Notes under the pieces: generated by a model | What the model saw: the letters and a program-made list of their open reading frames with translations, nothing else | Told to the model about the DNA's origin: nothing | Databases searched by the model: none | DNA from: Candidatus Solibacter usitatus | GTDB lineage: Bacteria; Acidobacteriota; Terriglobia; Bryobacterales; Bryobacteraceae | Direction: 5' to 3' | NCBI GenBank assembly: GCA_016213245.1 | Contig: JACRBC010000021.1 | Coordinates: 1 to 64,000 of the forward strand | Length of the DNA: 64,000 bases | Shown: positions 8,726-17,735 of the stretch, in pieces | Layout: each line of letters starts with the position of its first letter | Position numbering within the stretch: the first letter of the stretch is position 1 | Position numbers and translations under genes: made by a program

Positions 8726-8946
8726 GGTAGGTGAACCCATACGGAAGCACCCAGCGCGGATTGGGTGGCAGCGCGCTGGAAGCCGGAGAGGGCAGCACCG
8801 GGGAGGGACATGGCGGCAGCCTGAGCGCCGCCGGCGTGGCTGACGGCGGAGACGAGGGTGCGGGCCTGGGGGGCGTCGCTGGCGATGGCGGGATCACGGC
8901 CGGTTTGGCGGGGTATGACCGCACGGGCACGATATACTTCTACTGA
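8726..8946. other. Intergenic segment with a possible gene remnant on the minus strand
   Basis: No start-to-stop gene is supported here. On the minus strand, about 8745-8935 reads in one frame with the C-ending codon style of the genes to the right, including stretches such as LVSAVSHAGGAQAAAMSLPG. It has no plausible end, because the frame runs on into antisense of the SDR. It could be a truncated 5' part of a lost gene or chance in GC-rich DNA. The promoter of xdhC should lie near its right end; agatatacttc-like A/T bases occur at about 8930-8940. Confidence 0.4.
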
Positions 8947-9783
8947 ATGGACGTTTTGGAAGAAGTGGTGCGCCTCAGGCGGCTGGGGCAACGGTGCGCG
9001 CTGGCCACGATCGTGCAGGCCAGCGGCTCGATCCCGAGCTACGCCAGCGCGAAACTGCTCGTCCGCGACGACGGCTCGATCCTGGGCACCATCGGCGGGG
9101 GCTGCGTGGAGGCCGAAGTCTGGAACGGCGCCCGCGAAGCGATGGAATCCGGCAAGCCCCGCCGCCTCACCTTTTCCCTGAGCCAGGACGCGGCCTACGA
9201 CAACGGGCTCATCTGCGGAGGCCAACTGGAAGTGTTCATCGAACCGATCGAACCGCAGCCGCGTGCCATCCTCTTCGGCGCCGGCCACATCTCGAAGGGC
9301 TTGTGCCAGGTGGCGTCGCTGGCCGGTTTCCGGACCGTGGTGGTGGACAACCGCGAATCCTTCGCCAACCGCGACCGCTTTCCCCTGGCCGACGAAGTCC
9401 ACGCCGCCGAGTACGAGGAGGTCTTCCCGAAGCTGGAGGTGAATTCCTCCACCTATCTCGTCATCGTGACGCGCGGGCACAAGGACGACATGCGCGTCCT
9501 GCGCTGGGCCGTGACCACGCCTGCCCGCTACATCGGCATGATCGGCAGCCGCCGCAAGGCTCTGGCCGTGGCCAAGGAACTGGAGAAGGAAGGCATCCCG
9601 CGCGAGGCTTTTGAACGCGTCTCTTCGCCCATGGGCCTCGACATCGCCGCCCAGTCGCCGGAAGAGATCGCCGTCAGCGTGATGGCGGAGATCATCGCCG
9701 TCCGGCGCAACGCGGGCTCCGGCTGGCGCGAGGTCCGAAAGACGGTTTTCCACCACGAGGAAGAGCGGGCGATCTCCAGGTGA
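8947..9783 (+). CDS. xdhC: XdhC/CoxI family molybdenum cofactor insertion factor
   Basis: The 278-residue protein has an N-terminal XdhC/CoxI domain with GTIGGGCVEAEV (about 48-59) and a conserved ICGG. A C-terminal Rossmann domain begins at LFGAGHIS (about 110-117). XdhC-type proteins bind molybdenum cofactor, promote its sulfuration and insert it into xanthine-dehydrogenase-family hydroxylases. The gene is translationally coupled (GTGA) to a MocA-like nucleotidyltransferase, the expected partner for making the dinucleotide form of the cofactor. No molybdenum hydroxylase gene is present in the window, so the client enzyme lies elsewhere. Confidence 0.92.
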   Translation: MDVLEEVVRLRRLGQRCALATIVQASGSIPSYASAKLLVRDDGSILGTIGGGCVEAEVWNGAREAMESGKPRRLTFSLSQDAAYDNGLICGGQLEVFIEPIEPQPRAILFGAGHISKGLCQVASLAGFRTVVVDNRESFANRDRFPLADEVHAAEYEEVFPKLEVNSSTYLVIVTRGHKDDMRVLRWAVTTPARYIGMIGSRRKALAVAKELEKEGIPREAFERVSSPMGLDIAAQSPEEIAVSVMAEIIAVRRNAGSGWREVRKTVFHHEEERAISR

Positions 9784-12770
9784 CTCATGGTTCATCGAAC
9801 ATAGCGGCCGTGCTCCTGGCCGCCGGCGCGTCATCGAGGATGGGCCGGCCCAAGCCGCTGCTGCAGTATCAGGGGCGGACTTTCCTGGACCGCCAGATCA
9901 CAGCCTACTCGGAGCTCTGCGAGCAGGTGGTGGTGGTGCTGGGCCATGCCGCCGAAGAGATCCGTGCCGGACTGGAGCCGGGGTCGAACGCGGTTTTCGT
10001 CACCAACCCGGAGCCCGAACTCGGACAGGCGAGTTCGCTGCAGTGCGGCCTGCGCGCCCTGGCTCCGGATACCGGAGCCTTCTTCTTCCTGCCTGTCGAT
10101 GGACCGGGAGCGAGTCCGGAGACGCTACGGGCGCTGGCCGCGGCATGGCGGACGGAACAGCCGCTGCTGGCGGTTCCCAGATACAGCGGCCGGAACGGGC
10201 ACCCGGTTCTCGCCGACGTTTCCCTCGCGGACGAGTTCCTGTCGCTCGACGGCGGCCGCACGGCGCGCGACGTCGTCCAGGCGCACCGCGATCGCACGGT
10301 GTATGCCGACGTAGACGATGCCGCCGTGCTGCTGGACATCGACGATCCGGCTCAGTATGAGTCGCTCCTCAAAGGCACAGCCGCAAGCTCCGGCAAGCGG
10401 GTCCCCAGCATCGCCGCCCGCATCCGCTGGGGTCTGGCCGCGCTCGTCCTGTTGGCCGCCGTGGCCGGCTTTGTCGTGCCCGCGCTCGATGCCGCCCGCA
10501 TGCGCCAACCTCTCGAGTCGGCCCTGCAACGCACGCTGGGACGCAAGGTGGAGTTTCGCGAAGTGCGCTACCAGGTTTTTCCCCGGCCCGGCCTTTCGGC
10601 GACGGACCTTGTGATCCCCGACGATCCCGATTTTGGACTGGAGCCCCTTGCCTACGTCGGCGAGATGCAGGCCGGCATCACCCTGGGAAGCCTTTTCGGC
10701 GGCGAACTGAGCATCTCCTCCGTGCGCCTGGTGGAGGCCAGCGTGAATGTGGCGCACAGCCCCGGGCTCGGCTGGAACGTCCCCCGGCTGCTTGAGCGCA
10801 TGGCAGCGGGGGTGCGAACTTCGGGAGCGGCTCCAACACTCGAAATGCGGGAAGGGCGTATCAACTTCAGGCGGGGCACGCTGAAGTCGGCCTACTTCCT
10901 GAACGCGGTTGACCTCGATCTCGAGCCGGCCGGCCGGGCGGGCGCGCTGGAGTGGCGCTACGAGGCGTCGCCGTCGCGGACCGATCGCGCCGGGCAGGGA
11001 TTCGGGCGCTTCTCCGGCAGCGGCAAGTGGACGCCCCGGCCCGGACAGGAAGGCCGGCTCGAGCTGGAAATGGAACTGCAACGCAGCGCGGTGAGCGAAG
11101 TCGCCACCCTCGTGGCCGGGCGCGATCTCGGCCTGCAGGGCCGGTTCTTCGCTCGCGCCCGCTTCGACGGCCCGCTCAGCCGCATGGAGCTGCGCGGCTC
11201 CATGTCCCTGGAAAACCTCGACCGCCCCGGTTTCTTTGGCCTTCGCGGCCGTGAGGGGGCCCTCGCATATGAAGGCTCCCTCAACCTCGCTGCCGAGGAG
11301 CTGCACCTGGCCAGCGTCAAACCCGCGGATCGGACGGCGCTGCCGTTGAGCGTCACCATCGGCTGCACGAGACTTCTGGCCAACCCACAGTGGTCGGCGG
11401 AGTTCGGTTTCGACGAGATTCCCGCGCCGGCTCTGCTGGACTTCAGCCGCCGGCTGGGCGCACGCGCGCCCGACGGGTTGAAGGTGGAGGGCGCGGTGGT
11501 CGGGTCCATCCGCTTCTCGGAAGAAAAGACGCTCGGCGGCGGCGTCGAACTCAGGGGCGCCAGCGTGGCGCTGGGCGATGCGGGTCCGGTCAAACTGGAA
11601 ACGGCCCAGGTCTCCTTTGAGAACGCCGAGGTCCTGCTGGCTCCCGTGGTTGTCACAACGCCGGGAGGCAACAGGGCGCAAGTCTCCGGCAAGTGGCAGT
11701 TGGACTCCGAGTCGCTGGAGTTCAAGTTGGCGACCGAGGGGCTTTCCATCGAGGAACTCAAGTCGGCCGGATCCGGCCTGAAGGCGGTGGAACCGCTGCC
11801 CGCTCTCGATTGGTGCCGCTCCGGCCAACTCAAAGGTGCACTGCAATACCGACGCGCGCCTGGCCTTGCGGCTTTGCCGCCCGAATGGCAGGGGGAGTTC
11901 CAACTGCGCCGCGGACTCTGCGGCGTCGAGGGGGCCAGCGCGCCGATCCGGCTCGATTCGGCGACCTTCGTTTTCCGCGGCGCCGATTGGAGCGCAAGGA
12001 ACTTGAGGGGACAGTGGGGCTCCTTAACGATCCGGGGCGAAGTCAGCTCCCGTTTGAGCGCCGCGCGTCCCATCACTTTCAGGCTGAGCCTGGATGCGGC
12101 CGGCGGAGAAGAGGTGGACGAATTCCTGCGCCCGGCACTGGCCGCGCGGCGCGGCTTCATCGAGCGCACGCTGCGCAGGCCGCCCCCATTACCTGCGTGG
12201 CTGCGCGGCCGGCGCGCGCAGGGTGAGATCCGCATTGCCGCGCTCAGGCTTGGCGACCAGGACTTCCAGGACTTTCGCGCCGCGGTGTTCTGGGACGGCG
12301 CAACCATCGAACTGCCCGATTTCTCGGCCAGTTGGGATAAGGCCAGGGTCGGCGGGCGCATCCGCGTGCGGCTGGGCGGCGAGTGGCCGGAGTACTCGGT
12401 GCTGGGCCATGTCGCCAACTATGACTGGAACGGCGGGCAACTGGAGACGGAATTCGATCTCGCCGTTCCGGGTCTTCGTGCTCCCCTCTCCTCCCGGCTC
12501 AAGTCGTCCGCTTCGGTCGCAGGCCGCAACATCTCCCTCGGGGAAGATACCTTCCGGACCCTGACCGCGTGCCTGGACTACGACGGCGAGCGGGCCGCCC
12601 AGCGGCTGAGGCTCAATTGCCTGGAGGCGCAATCGGGCGGCGAGTGGCTGCTGGGCCAGGGTTTCTCGAGCCCGGACGGCCGGCTCTCCATCGAACTGGC
12701 CGGGCCGAAGAAGTCGCTCCGGTTCACCGGAACAACCGCCCCTTTTCAGATTGAGCCCGCGGCTCGCTGA
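9780..12770 (+). CDS. MocA-like molybdenum cofactor nucleotidyltransferase fused to an AsmA-like envelope domain
   Basis: This 996-residue frame has no internal stop. Residues 6-195 form a MobA/MocA-type nucleotidyltransferase: LLAAGASSRMGRPKPLL (12-28) is the NTP/magnesium motif, D107 sits in VDGPG where MocA usually has D-Q-P, and GHPVL (140-144) is the family's substrate loop. A basic linker leads to one strong membrane helix (about 217-236). The remaining 750 residues are beta-rich and resemble AsmA/DUF748-type proteins of the cell envelope. The enzyme domain should be cytoplasmic and the AsmA part periplasmic. The GTG start at 9780 overlaps the xdhC stop. No ATG or GTG near the domain boundary would make a clean separate AsmA gene. 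Confidence 0.8.
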   Translation: MTHGSSNIAAVLLAAGASSRMGRPKPLLQYQGRTFLDRQITAYSELCEQVVVVLGHAAEEIRAGLEPGSNAVFVTNPEPELGQASSLQCGLRALAPDTGAFFFLPVDGPGASPETLRALAAAWRTEQPLLAVPRYSGRNGHPVLADVSLADEFLSLDGGRTARDVVQAHRDRTVYADVDDAAVLLDIDDPAQYESLLKGTAASSGKRVPSIAARIRWGLAALVLLAAVAGFVVPALDAARMRQPLESALQRTLGRKVEFREVRYQVFPRPGLSATDLVIPDDPDFGLEPLAYVGEMQAGITLGSLFGGELSISSVRLVEASVNVAHSPGLGWNVPRLLERMAAGVRTSGAAPTLEMREGRINFRRGTLKSAYFLNAVDLDLEPAGRAGALEWRYEASPSRTDRAGQGFGRFSGSGKWTPRPGQEGRLELEMELQRSAVSEVATLVAGRDLGLQGRFFARARFDGPLSRMELRGSMSLENLDRPGFFGLRGREGALAYEGSLNLAAEELHLASVKPADRTALPLSVTIGCTRLLANPQWSAEFGFDEIPAPALLDFSRRLGARAPDGLKVEGAVVGSIRFSEEKTLGGGVELRGASVALGDAGPVKLETAQVSFENAEVLLAPVVVTTPGGNRAQVSGKWQLDSESLEFKLATEGLSIEELKSAGSGLKAVEPLPALDWCRSGQLKGALQYRRAPGLAALPPEWQGEFQLRRGLCGVEGASAPIRLDSATFVFRGADWSARNLRGQWGSLTIRGEVSSRLSAARPITFRLSLDAAGGEEVDEFLRPALAARRGFIERTLRRPPPLPAWLRGRRAQGEIRIAALRLGDQDFQDFRAAVFWDGATIELPDFSASWDKARVGGRIRVRLGGEWPEYSVLGHVANYDWNGGQLETEFDLAVPGLRAPLSSRLKSSASVAGRNISLGEDTFRTLTACLDYDGERAAQRLRLNCLEAQSGGEWLLGQGFSSPDGRLSIELAGPKKSLRFTGTTAPFQIEPAAR

Positions 12771-12824
12771 CCCTGCCTCCCATCCGCGTTACACTTCAAG
12801 ACAGAAGAGGGTTTCTCTGTTTTG

Positions 12825-14000
12825 ATGGACCACGAACAGGAACGCCAGCCATGGCACGATGAGGACGCCGCCCGCAGTGCGGATTTCATCGACACCGAGC
12901 GCGAACTTGCCCGCGAACAGATGAACGCCGCCTGGCAACTGCACATCGAGCAGTTGCAGGAGCAGTTGGAAAAGGGCTGGCGCGAACATGTCTCTCGCGC
13001 GGTCGACGAACGCTTTGAGGCTCTGCGCGAGCGCTTCGAGGAAGAGTTGGAGCGCCGCTCGGCGGTGCGCGCCGCCGAAGAGGCCGCGCGCAGCCGCGCC
13101 CTCGCCCTGCGCGCCGTCAGTGAATTGCTGAACCAGACCGCCCGCCGCCTCGACCAGTCCACCGGCGGCGACTCCTGGGCCTCCGCCCTGCTGGATGGCG
13201 CCGGCGCCTTCACCAGCCGTGCCATCCTGTTCAGCGTCGCCGGCGATGAGTTGCAATACGAGGACCACCGATCGGAAGGCAGCGAGAACTTGTCGTCCTT
13301 GATCGACGTCCGCATCCCGCTGGCTCAGGCGCCCGCCTTCGCGGGAGTTCTCGAAACGATGGACGCCGTCATTTGCATGGCCACGCCCGGCGAGATCTCT
13401 CTCCCTTTGGCCGGTCTGCTGGAAGGCGTCCCCGAGCGGCGCGCCAGTCTCCTCCCGATCGTCATCGGGCAGAGCGAGGGCAACCGCCGGGTGACCGCCG
13501 TGCTCTACGCCGAGGGCGGCGGCGAGCCCCTGGATGTCAATGTCCTGGAGGTCATCACCACGCTTGCGGGCGCGACTTTGGACTCCCGTCAGGCGGCCCG
13601 CCGGCCGGTCACGGCGGCGCCCGCCGGCGGATTGATGGGCATCGCTCCGGCCGGGGCCTTGCAGGCGGTGCCGCCACCGGGCCCCCCACCCTCCTCTTCC
13701 GGCGACGCCGCGCGCATGCCGCGCGACGAGCAGGAATTGCACGCCCGCGCGCAGCGCTTTGCGCGCGTGCGGGTCGCCGAAATGCGCCTCTATCAGGCTC
13801 AGGCTGTGCGCCGGGGCCGCGAAGAGTCCTGCCTCTACGCCGCCCTACGCGGCGAAATGGAGCGCGGCCGGGCGCAGTTCAAGCACGAGTTTATGATCGT
13901 GCCTTCCATGATCGACTACTTTCACACAGAGCTGGTTCGCACCCTTGCCAATGACGACGCGACGCTACTCGGACCGGATTACCCTGGCCCCCTGGCGTAA
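12825..14000 (+). CDS. Coiled-coil protein with a GAF-like middle region, function unknown
   Basis: A 391-residue protein. Residues about 15-110 are highly charged and heptad-like, predicting a coiled coil. About 115-265 alternates strands and helices in a way that resembles a GAF fold, with no recognised ligand residues. A proline/alanine-rich linker (about 270-300) precedes a helical C-terminus. ATG 12825 was preferred to the in-frame TTG directly before it. The 3' end overlaps the lytic transglycosylase gene by 50 bp, so the two are probably coexpressed. No catalytic motif was recognised; a sensory or scaffolding role is speculation. Confidence 0.75.
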   Translation: MDHEQERQPWHDEDAARSADFIDTERELAREQMNAAWQLHIEQLQEQLEKGWREHVSRAVDERFEALRERFEEELERRSAVRAAEEAARSRALALRAVSELLNQTARRLDQSTGGDSWASALLDGAGAFTSRAILFSVAGDELQYEDHRSEGSENLSSLIDVRIPLAQAPAFAGVLETMDAVICMATPGEISLPLAGLLEGVPERRASLLPIVIGQSEGNRRVTAVLYAEGGGEPLDVNVLEVITTLAGATLDSRQAARRPVTAAPAGGLMGIAPAGALQAVPPPGPPPSSSGDAARMPRDEQELHARAQRFARVRVAEMRLYQAQAVRRGREESCLYAALRGEMERGRAQFKHEFMIVPSMIDYFHTELVRTLANDDATLLGPDYPGPLA

Positions 14001-16155
14001 CGCCGCGGCCGTCTTCGCGCTGCTCCTGCAGCCCGCCGCGGCTCAACCCGCTCCGGCTCGCGACGACGCCCTGCTCCGCCTCAAGGCCGGCGTGGAGGCG
14101 CTGGAGCGCGGTGATGCCGCGGCCGCCCTCCGCTACCTGTCATCCTCATCCGCCGGGGCGCCCCTCATCGCCGACTACACCGCCTGGTGGACCGCCCAGG
14201 CGCACGCCCTGCTCAAGAACCACCCGGCCGTCGCGCCTGCGTTGGAGCCGGTCTGGCGCTCCCCGCTCCCTTCGCCCCTCGCCGGCCGTGCCGCCATCCT
14301 CGCCGCCCGGTCCCTGATTGAAGTGGAATCCTTTCAAAAGGCCCTGGATACGCTCGCTCGCGTGCCGCAGGACCAACTGCCGGAGCCCCAGGGCCAGCTC
14401 TTGCTGGCGCAGGCCAGCGAGTCGCTGGGGGATCCGCTGTCCGCCGCCACCCACTTTCAGGCCGTCTACTACGGCTTCCCTCTCTCGGAAGAGGCCCGCC
14501 AGGCCCGGGCGGCACTTGACCGCCTGGAGCGGCAGGTGGGCGATCGTTTTCCTCCGGCGATGCCCCAATCCCGGCTCGACCGTGCCCAAAAGCTCCTGGA
14601 CGCCAAACAGGCCGCCCGCGCCAGGGAGGAGTACCAGGAGATGGCCCCTCTGCTCGGCGGCCTGGAGCGCGAGCAGGCCCGCGTGCGCATCGCTGCCGCC
14701 GACTATCAGGCCCGCAAGACGGATGGCGCCATCGCCTGGCTCCGCTCCCTCCAATTGGCTGAGCCGGAGGCGGAGGCCGAGCGGCTCTTCTGGCTCGCCT
14801 CCTGCTACCGCCGCCTCGACCGCGACGATGAGATGCTGGCGGCGGTGGCCGAGGCCGGCCGCCGCGCTCCCGGCTCGCCCTGGCGCCTGAAGGCATTGGT
14901 GATGGCCGCCAACAGCCTCATGGTCCGCAATGACTGGCAGCGCTACACTCCGCTCTTCCAAGCCTGTGCCGCCGATTTCCCCACCTCCGAGGACGCGCCC
15001 CTCTGCCATTGGAAGGCCCTCTGGCGGACTTACCTCAACCGCCGGCCCGAATCGCCGTCGCTCCTCCGCGATCACCTGATCCGCTTTCCCGCCTCCGACA
15101 AGGCCGGCACGGCTGTGTACTACCTGGGGCGGCTGGCCGAACGGACCGGCGACGCCGCTTCCGCCCGCCGCTACTTTTTGGAATTGCAGACGCGCTTCCC
15201 GAACTACTACTACACGCTGCTGGCACGGGAGCTGCTGAATCGCCCCGAACTCGCCCGCGCGCCCGCGGCTCCGGAGACCGACCGCTTCCTGGCCTCCATC
15301 GCCTGGCCCGGCCGCGCCCGGCAGGCCGACGCCGCCGCCGACCCAGTCACGCTCCGGCGCCTGGACCGCGCCCGTCTGCTCTCCCGCGCCGGCCTGGAAT
15401 CCTGGGCTGAAACCGAGCTCCGCTTCGGCGCCCGCAACGGCGGCAAGCCATTTCCCCTCGCCGTCGAACTCAGCGAAACCGCCATTCGCCGCGGCGACCA
15501 CGCCATGGCGTTGCGCTACATCAAGGGAACCGTGCCCGTCTACCTCTGGCTCAACCGCGACGGCGCGTCGATGCGCTTCTGGAAGCTGGCCTTTCCCTTC
15601 CCCTTCCGCGCGCGCATCGAACGCTTCGCCCGCGAGCGCGGCCTGGACCCCTTCCTGATCGCCGCTCTCATCCGCCAGGAGTCCGAATTTGATCCCAAGG
15701 TCGTCTCCTACGCAGGCGCCATCGGTCTCATGCAGGTCATGCCGCCCACCGGCCGCGAACTCGGCCGGCGCCTCGGCCTTGGACGGATCACCGCTGCCCG
15801 CCTCAAGGATCCCGATACCAACCTCAACATCGGGACCTACTACTTCAAGCGCCAGCTCGATGCACGCGACGGCAGCGTCGAGGACACACTCGCCGGCTAT
15901 AACGCCGGCCCCACCCGCATCCCCTCCTGGCATGGATGGGCCGACACGCTGGAGCCCAGCGAGTTCGTCGAGACCATCCCCTTCGCACAGACCCGCGACT
16001 ACGTCCAGATCATCCTCCGCAACGCCGACTTTTATCGCTGGATCTACGGCTCTGAGCCTTCACCGGCCGTTGAACCCGCCGTCCAGCCCAAACGTGCTTC
16101 CGCCAAACCGGCCCCCGCCAAACAGACAAGGTCCAATGTCAGACGAAGGAAATAG
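13951..16155 (+). CDS. slt: Soluble lytic murein transglycosylase (Slt70-like)
   Basis: The product is 734 residues from ATG 13951. It has an N-terminal signal peptide ending near AAAQPAPA, a long helical TPR-like superhelix (about 40-540) and a C-terminal SLT domain. The catalytic glutamate is E577 in RQESEFDP, followed by GAIGLMQVMP and YNAGPTRI, the diagnostic SLT motifs. The enzyme cleaves the MurNAc-GlcNAc bond of peptidoglycan in the periplasm, forming anhydro-muropeptides. The start lies inside the previous gene and the end overlaps the aminotransferase gene by 20 bp. A lysine-rich tail follows the catalytic domain. Confidence 0.93.
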   Translation: MTTRRYSDRITLAPWRNAAAVFALLLQPAAAQPAPARDDALLRLKAGVEALERGDAAAALRYLSSSSAGAPLIADYTAWWTAQAHALLKNHPAVAPALEPVWRSPLPSPLAGRAAILAARSLIEVESFQKALDTLARVPQDQLPEPQGQLLLAQASESLGDPLSAATHFQAVYYGFPLSEEARQARAALDRLERQVGDRFPPAMPQSRLDRAQKLLDAKQAARAREEYQEMAPLLGGLEREQARVRIAAADYQARKTDGAIAWLRSLQLAEPEAEAERLFWLASCYRRLDRDDEMLAAVAEAGRRAPGSPWRLKALVMAANSLMVRNDWQRYTPLFQACAADFPTSEDAPLCHWKALWRTYLNRRPESPSLLRDHLIRFPASDKAGTAVYYLGRLAERTGDAASARRYFLELQTRFPNYYYTLLARELLNRPELARAPAAPETDRFLASIAWPGRARQADAAADPVTLRRLDRARLLSRAGLESWAETELRFGARNGGKPFPLAVELSETAIRRGDHAMALRYIKGTVPVYLWLNRDGASMRFWKLAFPFPFRARIERFARERGLDPFLIAALIRQESEFDPKVVSYAGAIGLMQVMPPTGRELGRRLGLGRITAARLKDPDTNLNIGTYYFKRQLDARDGSVEDTLAGYNAGPTRIPSWHGWADTLEPSEFVETIPFAQTRDYVQIILRNADFYRWIYGSEPSPAVEPAVQPKRASAKPAPAKQTRSNVRRRK

Positions 16156-17344
16156 CCGCTTCCGCGCCGCGCGCGTCGCCCGCTTCACTGAGAGCGTGAT
16201 CCGCGAGATGACCCGCCTCGCCATCCGTCACCAGGCCGTCAACCTCGCCCAGGGATTCCCGGACTTTCCCGCTCCCGATGTGCTGAAGGAGGCCGCCGCG
16301 CGAGCCGTGGCCGAGGATTACAACCAGTACGCCATCACCTGGGGCTCGAAGCCCCTGCGCGACGCCATCGCCGCCAAGTACCTGCGCTACCACGGCCTGG
16401 AACTCGATCCCGAGCGCGAAATCACCGTCGTTTGCGGATCCACCGAGGGGATGGTCGCCTCACTGCTGGCTACCACCAACCCCGACGACGAAATCGTCAT
16501 GTTCGAGCCGTTCTACGAGAACTACGGCCCCGACGCCGACCTCTGCTCGGCCCGCCGCCGTTATGTCTCGCTGCACGCGCCAGAGTGGAGCTTCGACCCC
16601 GCCGAGCTTCGCGCCGCCTTCGGCCCGCGCACCAAGGCCATCATCCTCAATTCCCCCCACAACCCCACCGGCAAGGTCTTCCAACGCCAGGAACTGGATC
16701 AGATCGCCGCGCTTTGCCAGGAATTCGACACCCTCTGCATCACCGACGAGATCTACGAGCACATCGTCTACGACGGCGCCGTCCATGTTCCCATGCTCAC
16801 CCTCCCCGGCATGAGGCAACGTACCATCCTCATCAGTTCCATGTCGAAAACCTACTCGGTGACGGGCTGGCGCGTCGGCTGGGTCCTGGCGCCTCCGCAC
16901 CTCACGGCGTCCATCCGCAAAGTTCACGATTTCCTCACTGTCGGCGCCGCCGCGCCGCTCCAGCAAGCCGGTGTTCTCGCCCTCTCCATGCCGGATGAGT
17001 ACTACTCCTCTCTCGCCGGGCACTACCTCCAGCGGCGCGACCTGCTGATGGACCATTTGGCCGCCGCCGGCCTGCCCTGCACCCGGCCCGGCGGGGCCTA
17101 CTACCTGATGGCGGACATCACACCATTCGGGCTTTCAGATGATCTTCTCTTTATTCGTCATCTAATTGAAAATATTGGGGTTGCCGCCGTCCCCGGCAGC
17201 AGCTTCTTCGCCACCCCGGGCTGCGGCGCGCAGTTTGTTCGCTTTTGTTTCTGCAAAAAATATGAGACTCTAGAGCAAGCAGGACGACTATTGAGAAGGA
17301 TGCGTTCTGGAGAGTTGCATGTTGCCGAACTTCCTAGTTCCTGA
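16136..17344 (+). CDS. PLP-dependent class I/II aminotransferase
   Basis: A 402-residue fold-type I aminotransferase. The cofactor-binding residues are N176 (HNPTG), D204 (TDEIY) and the Schiff-base lysine K238 in SSMSKTYSVTGWR, with a late arginine in the RFCFCK region. It resembles the methionine/kynurenine aminotransferase group (YbdL-like), which transfers the amino group of methionine, glutamine or aromatic amino acids to a keto acid. The exact substrate is not set by sequence. The frame extends upstream through the transglycosylase gene in the wrong frame, so ATG 16136 is the credible start. The 3' end overlaps the next small gene by 26 bp. Confidence 0.9.
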   Translation: MSDEGNSRFRAARVARFTESVIREMTRLAIRHQAVNLAQGFPDFPAPDVLKEAAARAVAEDYNQYAITWGSKPLRDAIAAKYLRYHGLELDPEREITVVCGSTEGMVASLLATTNPDDEIVMFEPFYENYGPDADLCSARRRYVSLHAPEWSFDPAELRAAFGPRTKAIILNSPHNPTGKVFQRQELDQIAALCQEFDTLCITDEIYEHIVYDGAVHVPMLTLPGMRQRTILISSMSKTYSVTGWRVGWVLAPPHLTASIRKVHDFLTVGAAAPLQQAGVLALSMPDEYYSSLAGHYLQRRDLLMDHLAAAGLPCTRPGGAYYLMADITPFGLSDDLLFIRHLIENIGVAAVPGSSFFATPGCGAQFVRFCFCKKYETLEQAGRLLRRMRSGELHVAELPSS

Positions 17345-17702
17345 CCAAGTCATTCGGGAGAACGGGTGCGGACCGGCGATTCACGTTGGGGACCCCGCCG
17401 ATAGCGTCTTGTCAGTGACGCTCGGGATCAATCGCATCATCGAGCAGGAGAGCCTTGACCTCACCATCTGGGCGTCAGCCGATGGGCAAAACTGGGGAGA
17501 TAAGCCCGTCGCCGCGTTCCCCCAGAAATTCTACTGCGGCGTCTACACCCTCATGGTCGATCTCACCAACCGCCCCGATGCCCGCTATGTACGCGCCGCC
17601 TGGAAACTGAGCCGCTGGGGCAGAGGCGAACCGACACCGCTGTTCGGCGTCTATGTCTTCGCTGAACAGGTCCACGAGAGCCTCATGAAGGTCGCGGTGT
17701 AA
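17319..17702 (+). CDS. Conserved small protein of unknown function
   Basis: A 127-residue soluble protein without signal peptide or recognised domain. Its composition and alternating pattern suggest a beta-sandwich: LDLTIWASADGQNW (about 46-59) and YTLMVDLTN (about 76-84) look like strands of a discoidin/galactose-binding-like module. ATG 17319 has ggagag at 17309-17314 as a ribosome binding site. It overlaps the end of the aminotransferase gene, so it belongs to the same transcript. Confidence 0.75.
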   Translation: MLPNFLVPDQVIRENGCGPAIHVGDPADSVLSVTLGINRIIEQESLDLTIWASADGQNWGDKPVAAFPQKFYCGVYTLMVDLTNRPDARYVRAAWKLSRWGRGEPTPLFGVYVFAEQVHESLMKVAV

Positions 17703-17735
17703 CACCGCGGGCGAGGCCGCCGCGGGCCCGGAATC

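Noticed and set aside
14146-15933. 595-codon minus-strand frame
   Set aside because: It is a shadow of the lytic transglycosylase, with glycine/glutamate-rich low-complexity translation and no motifs.
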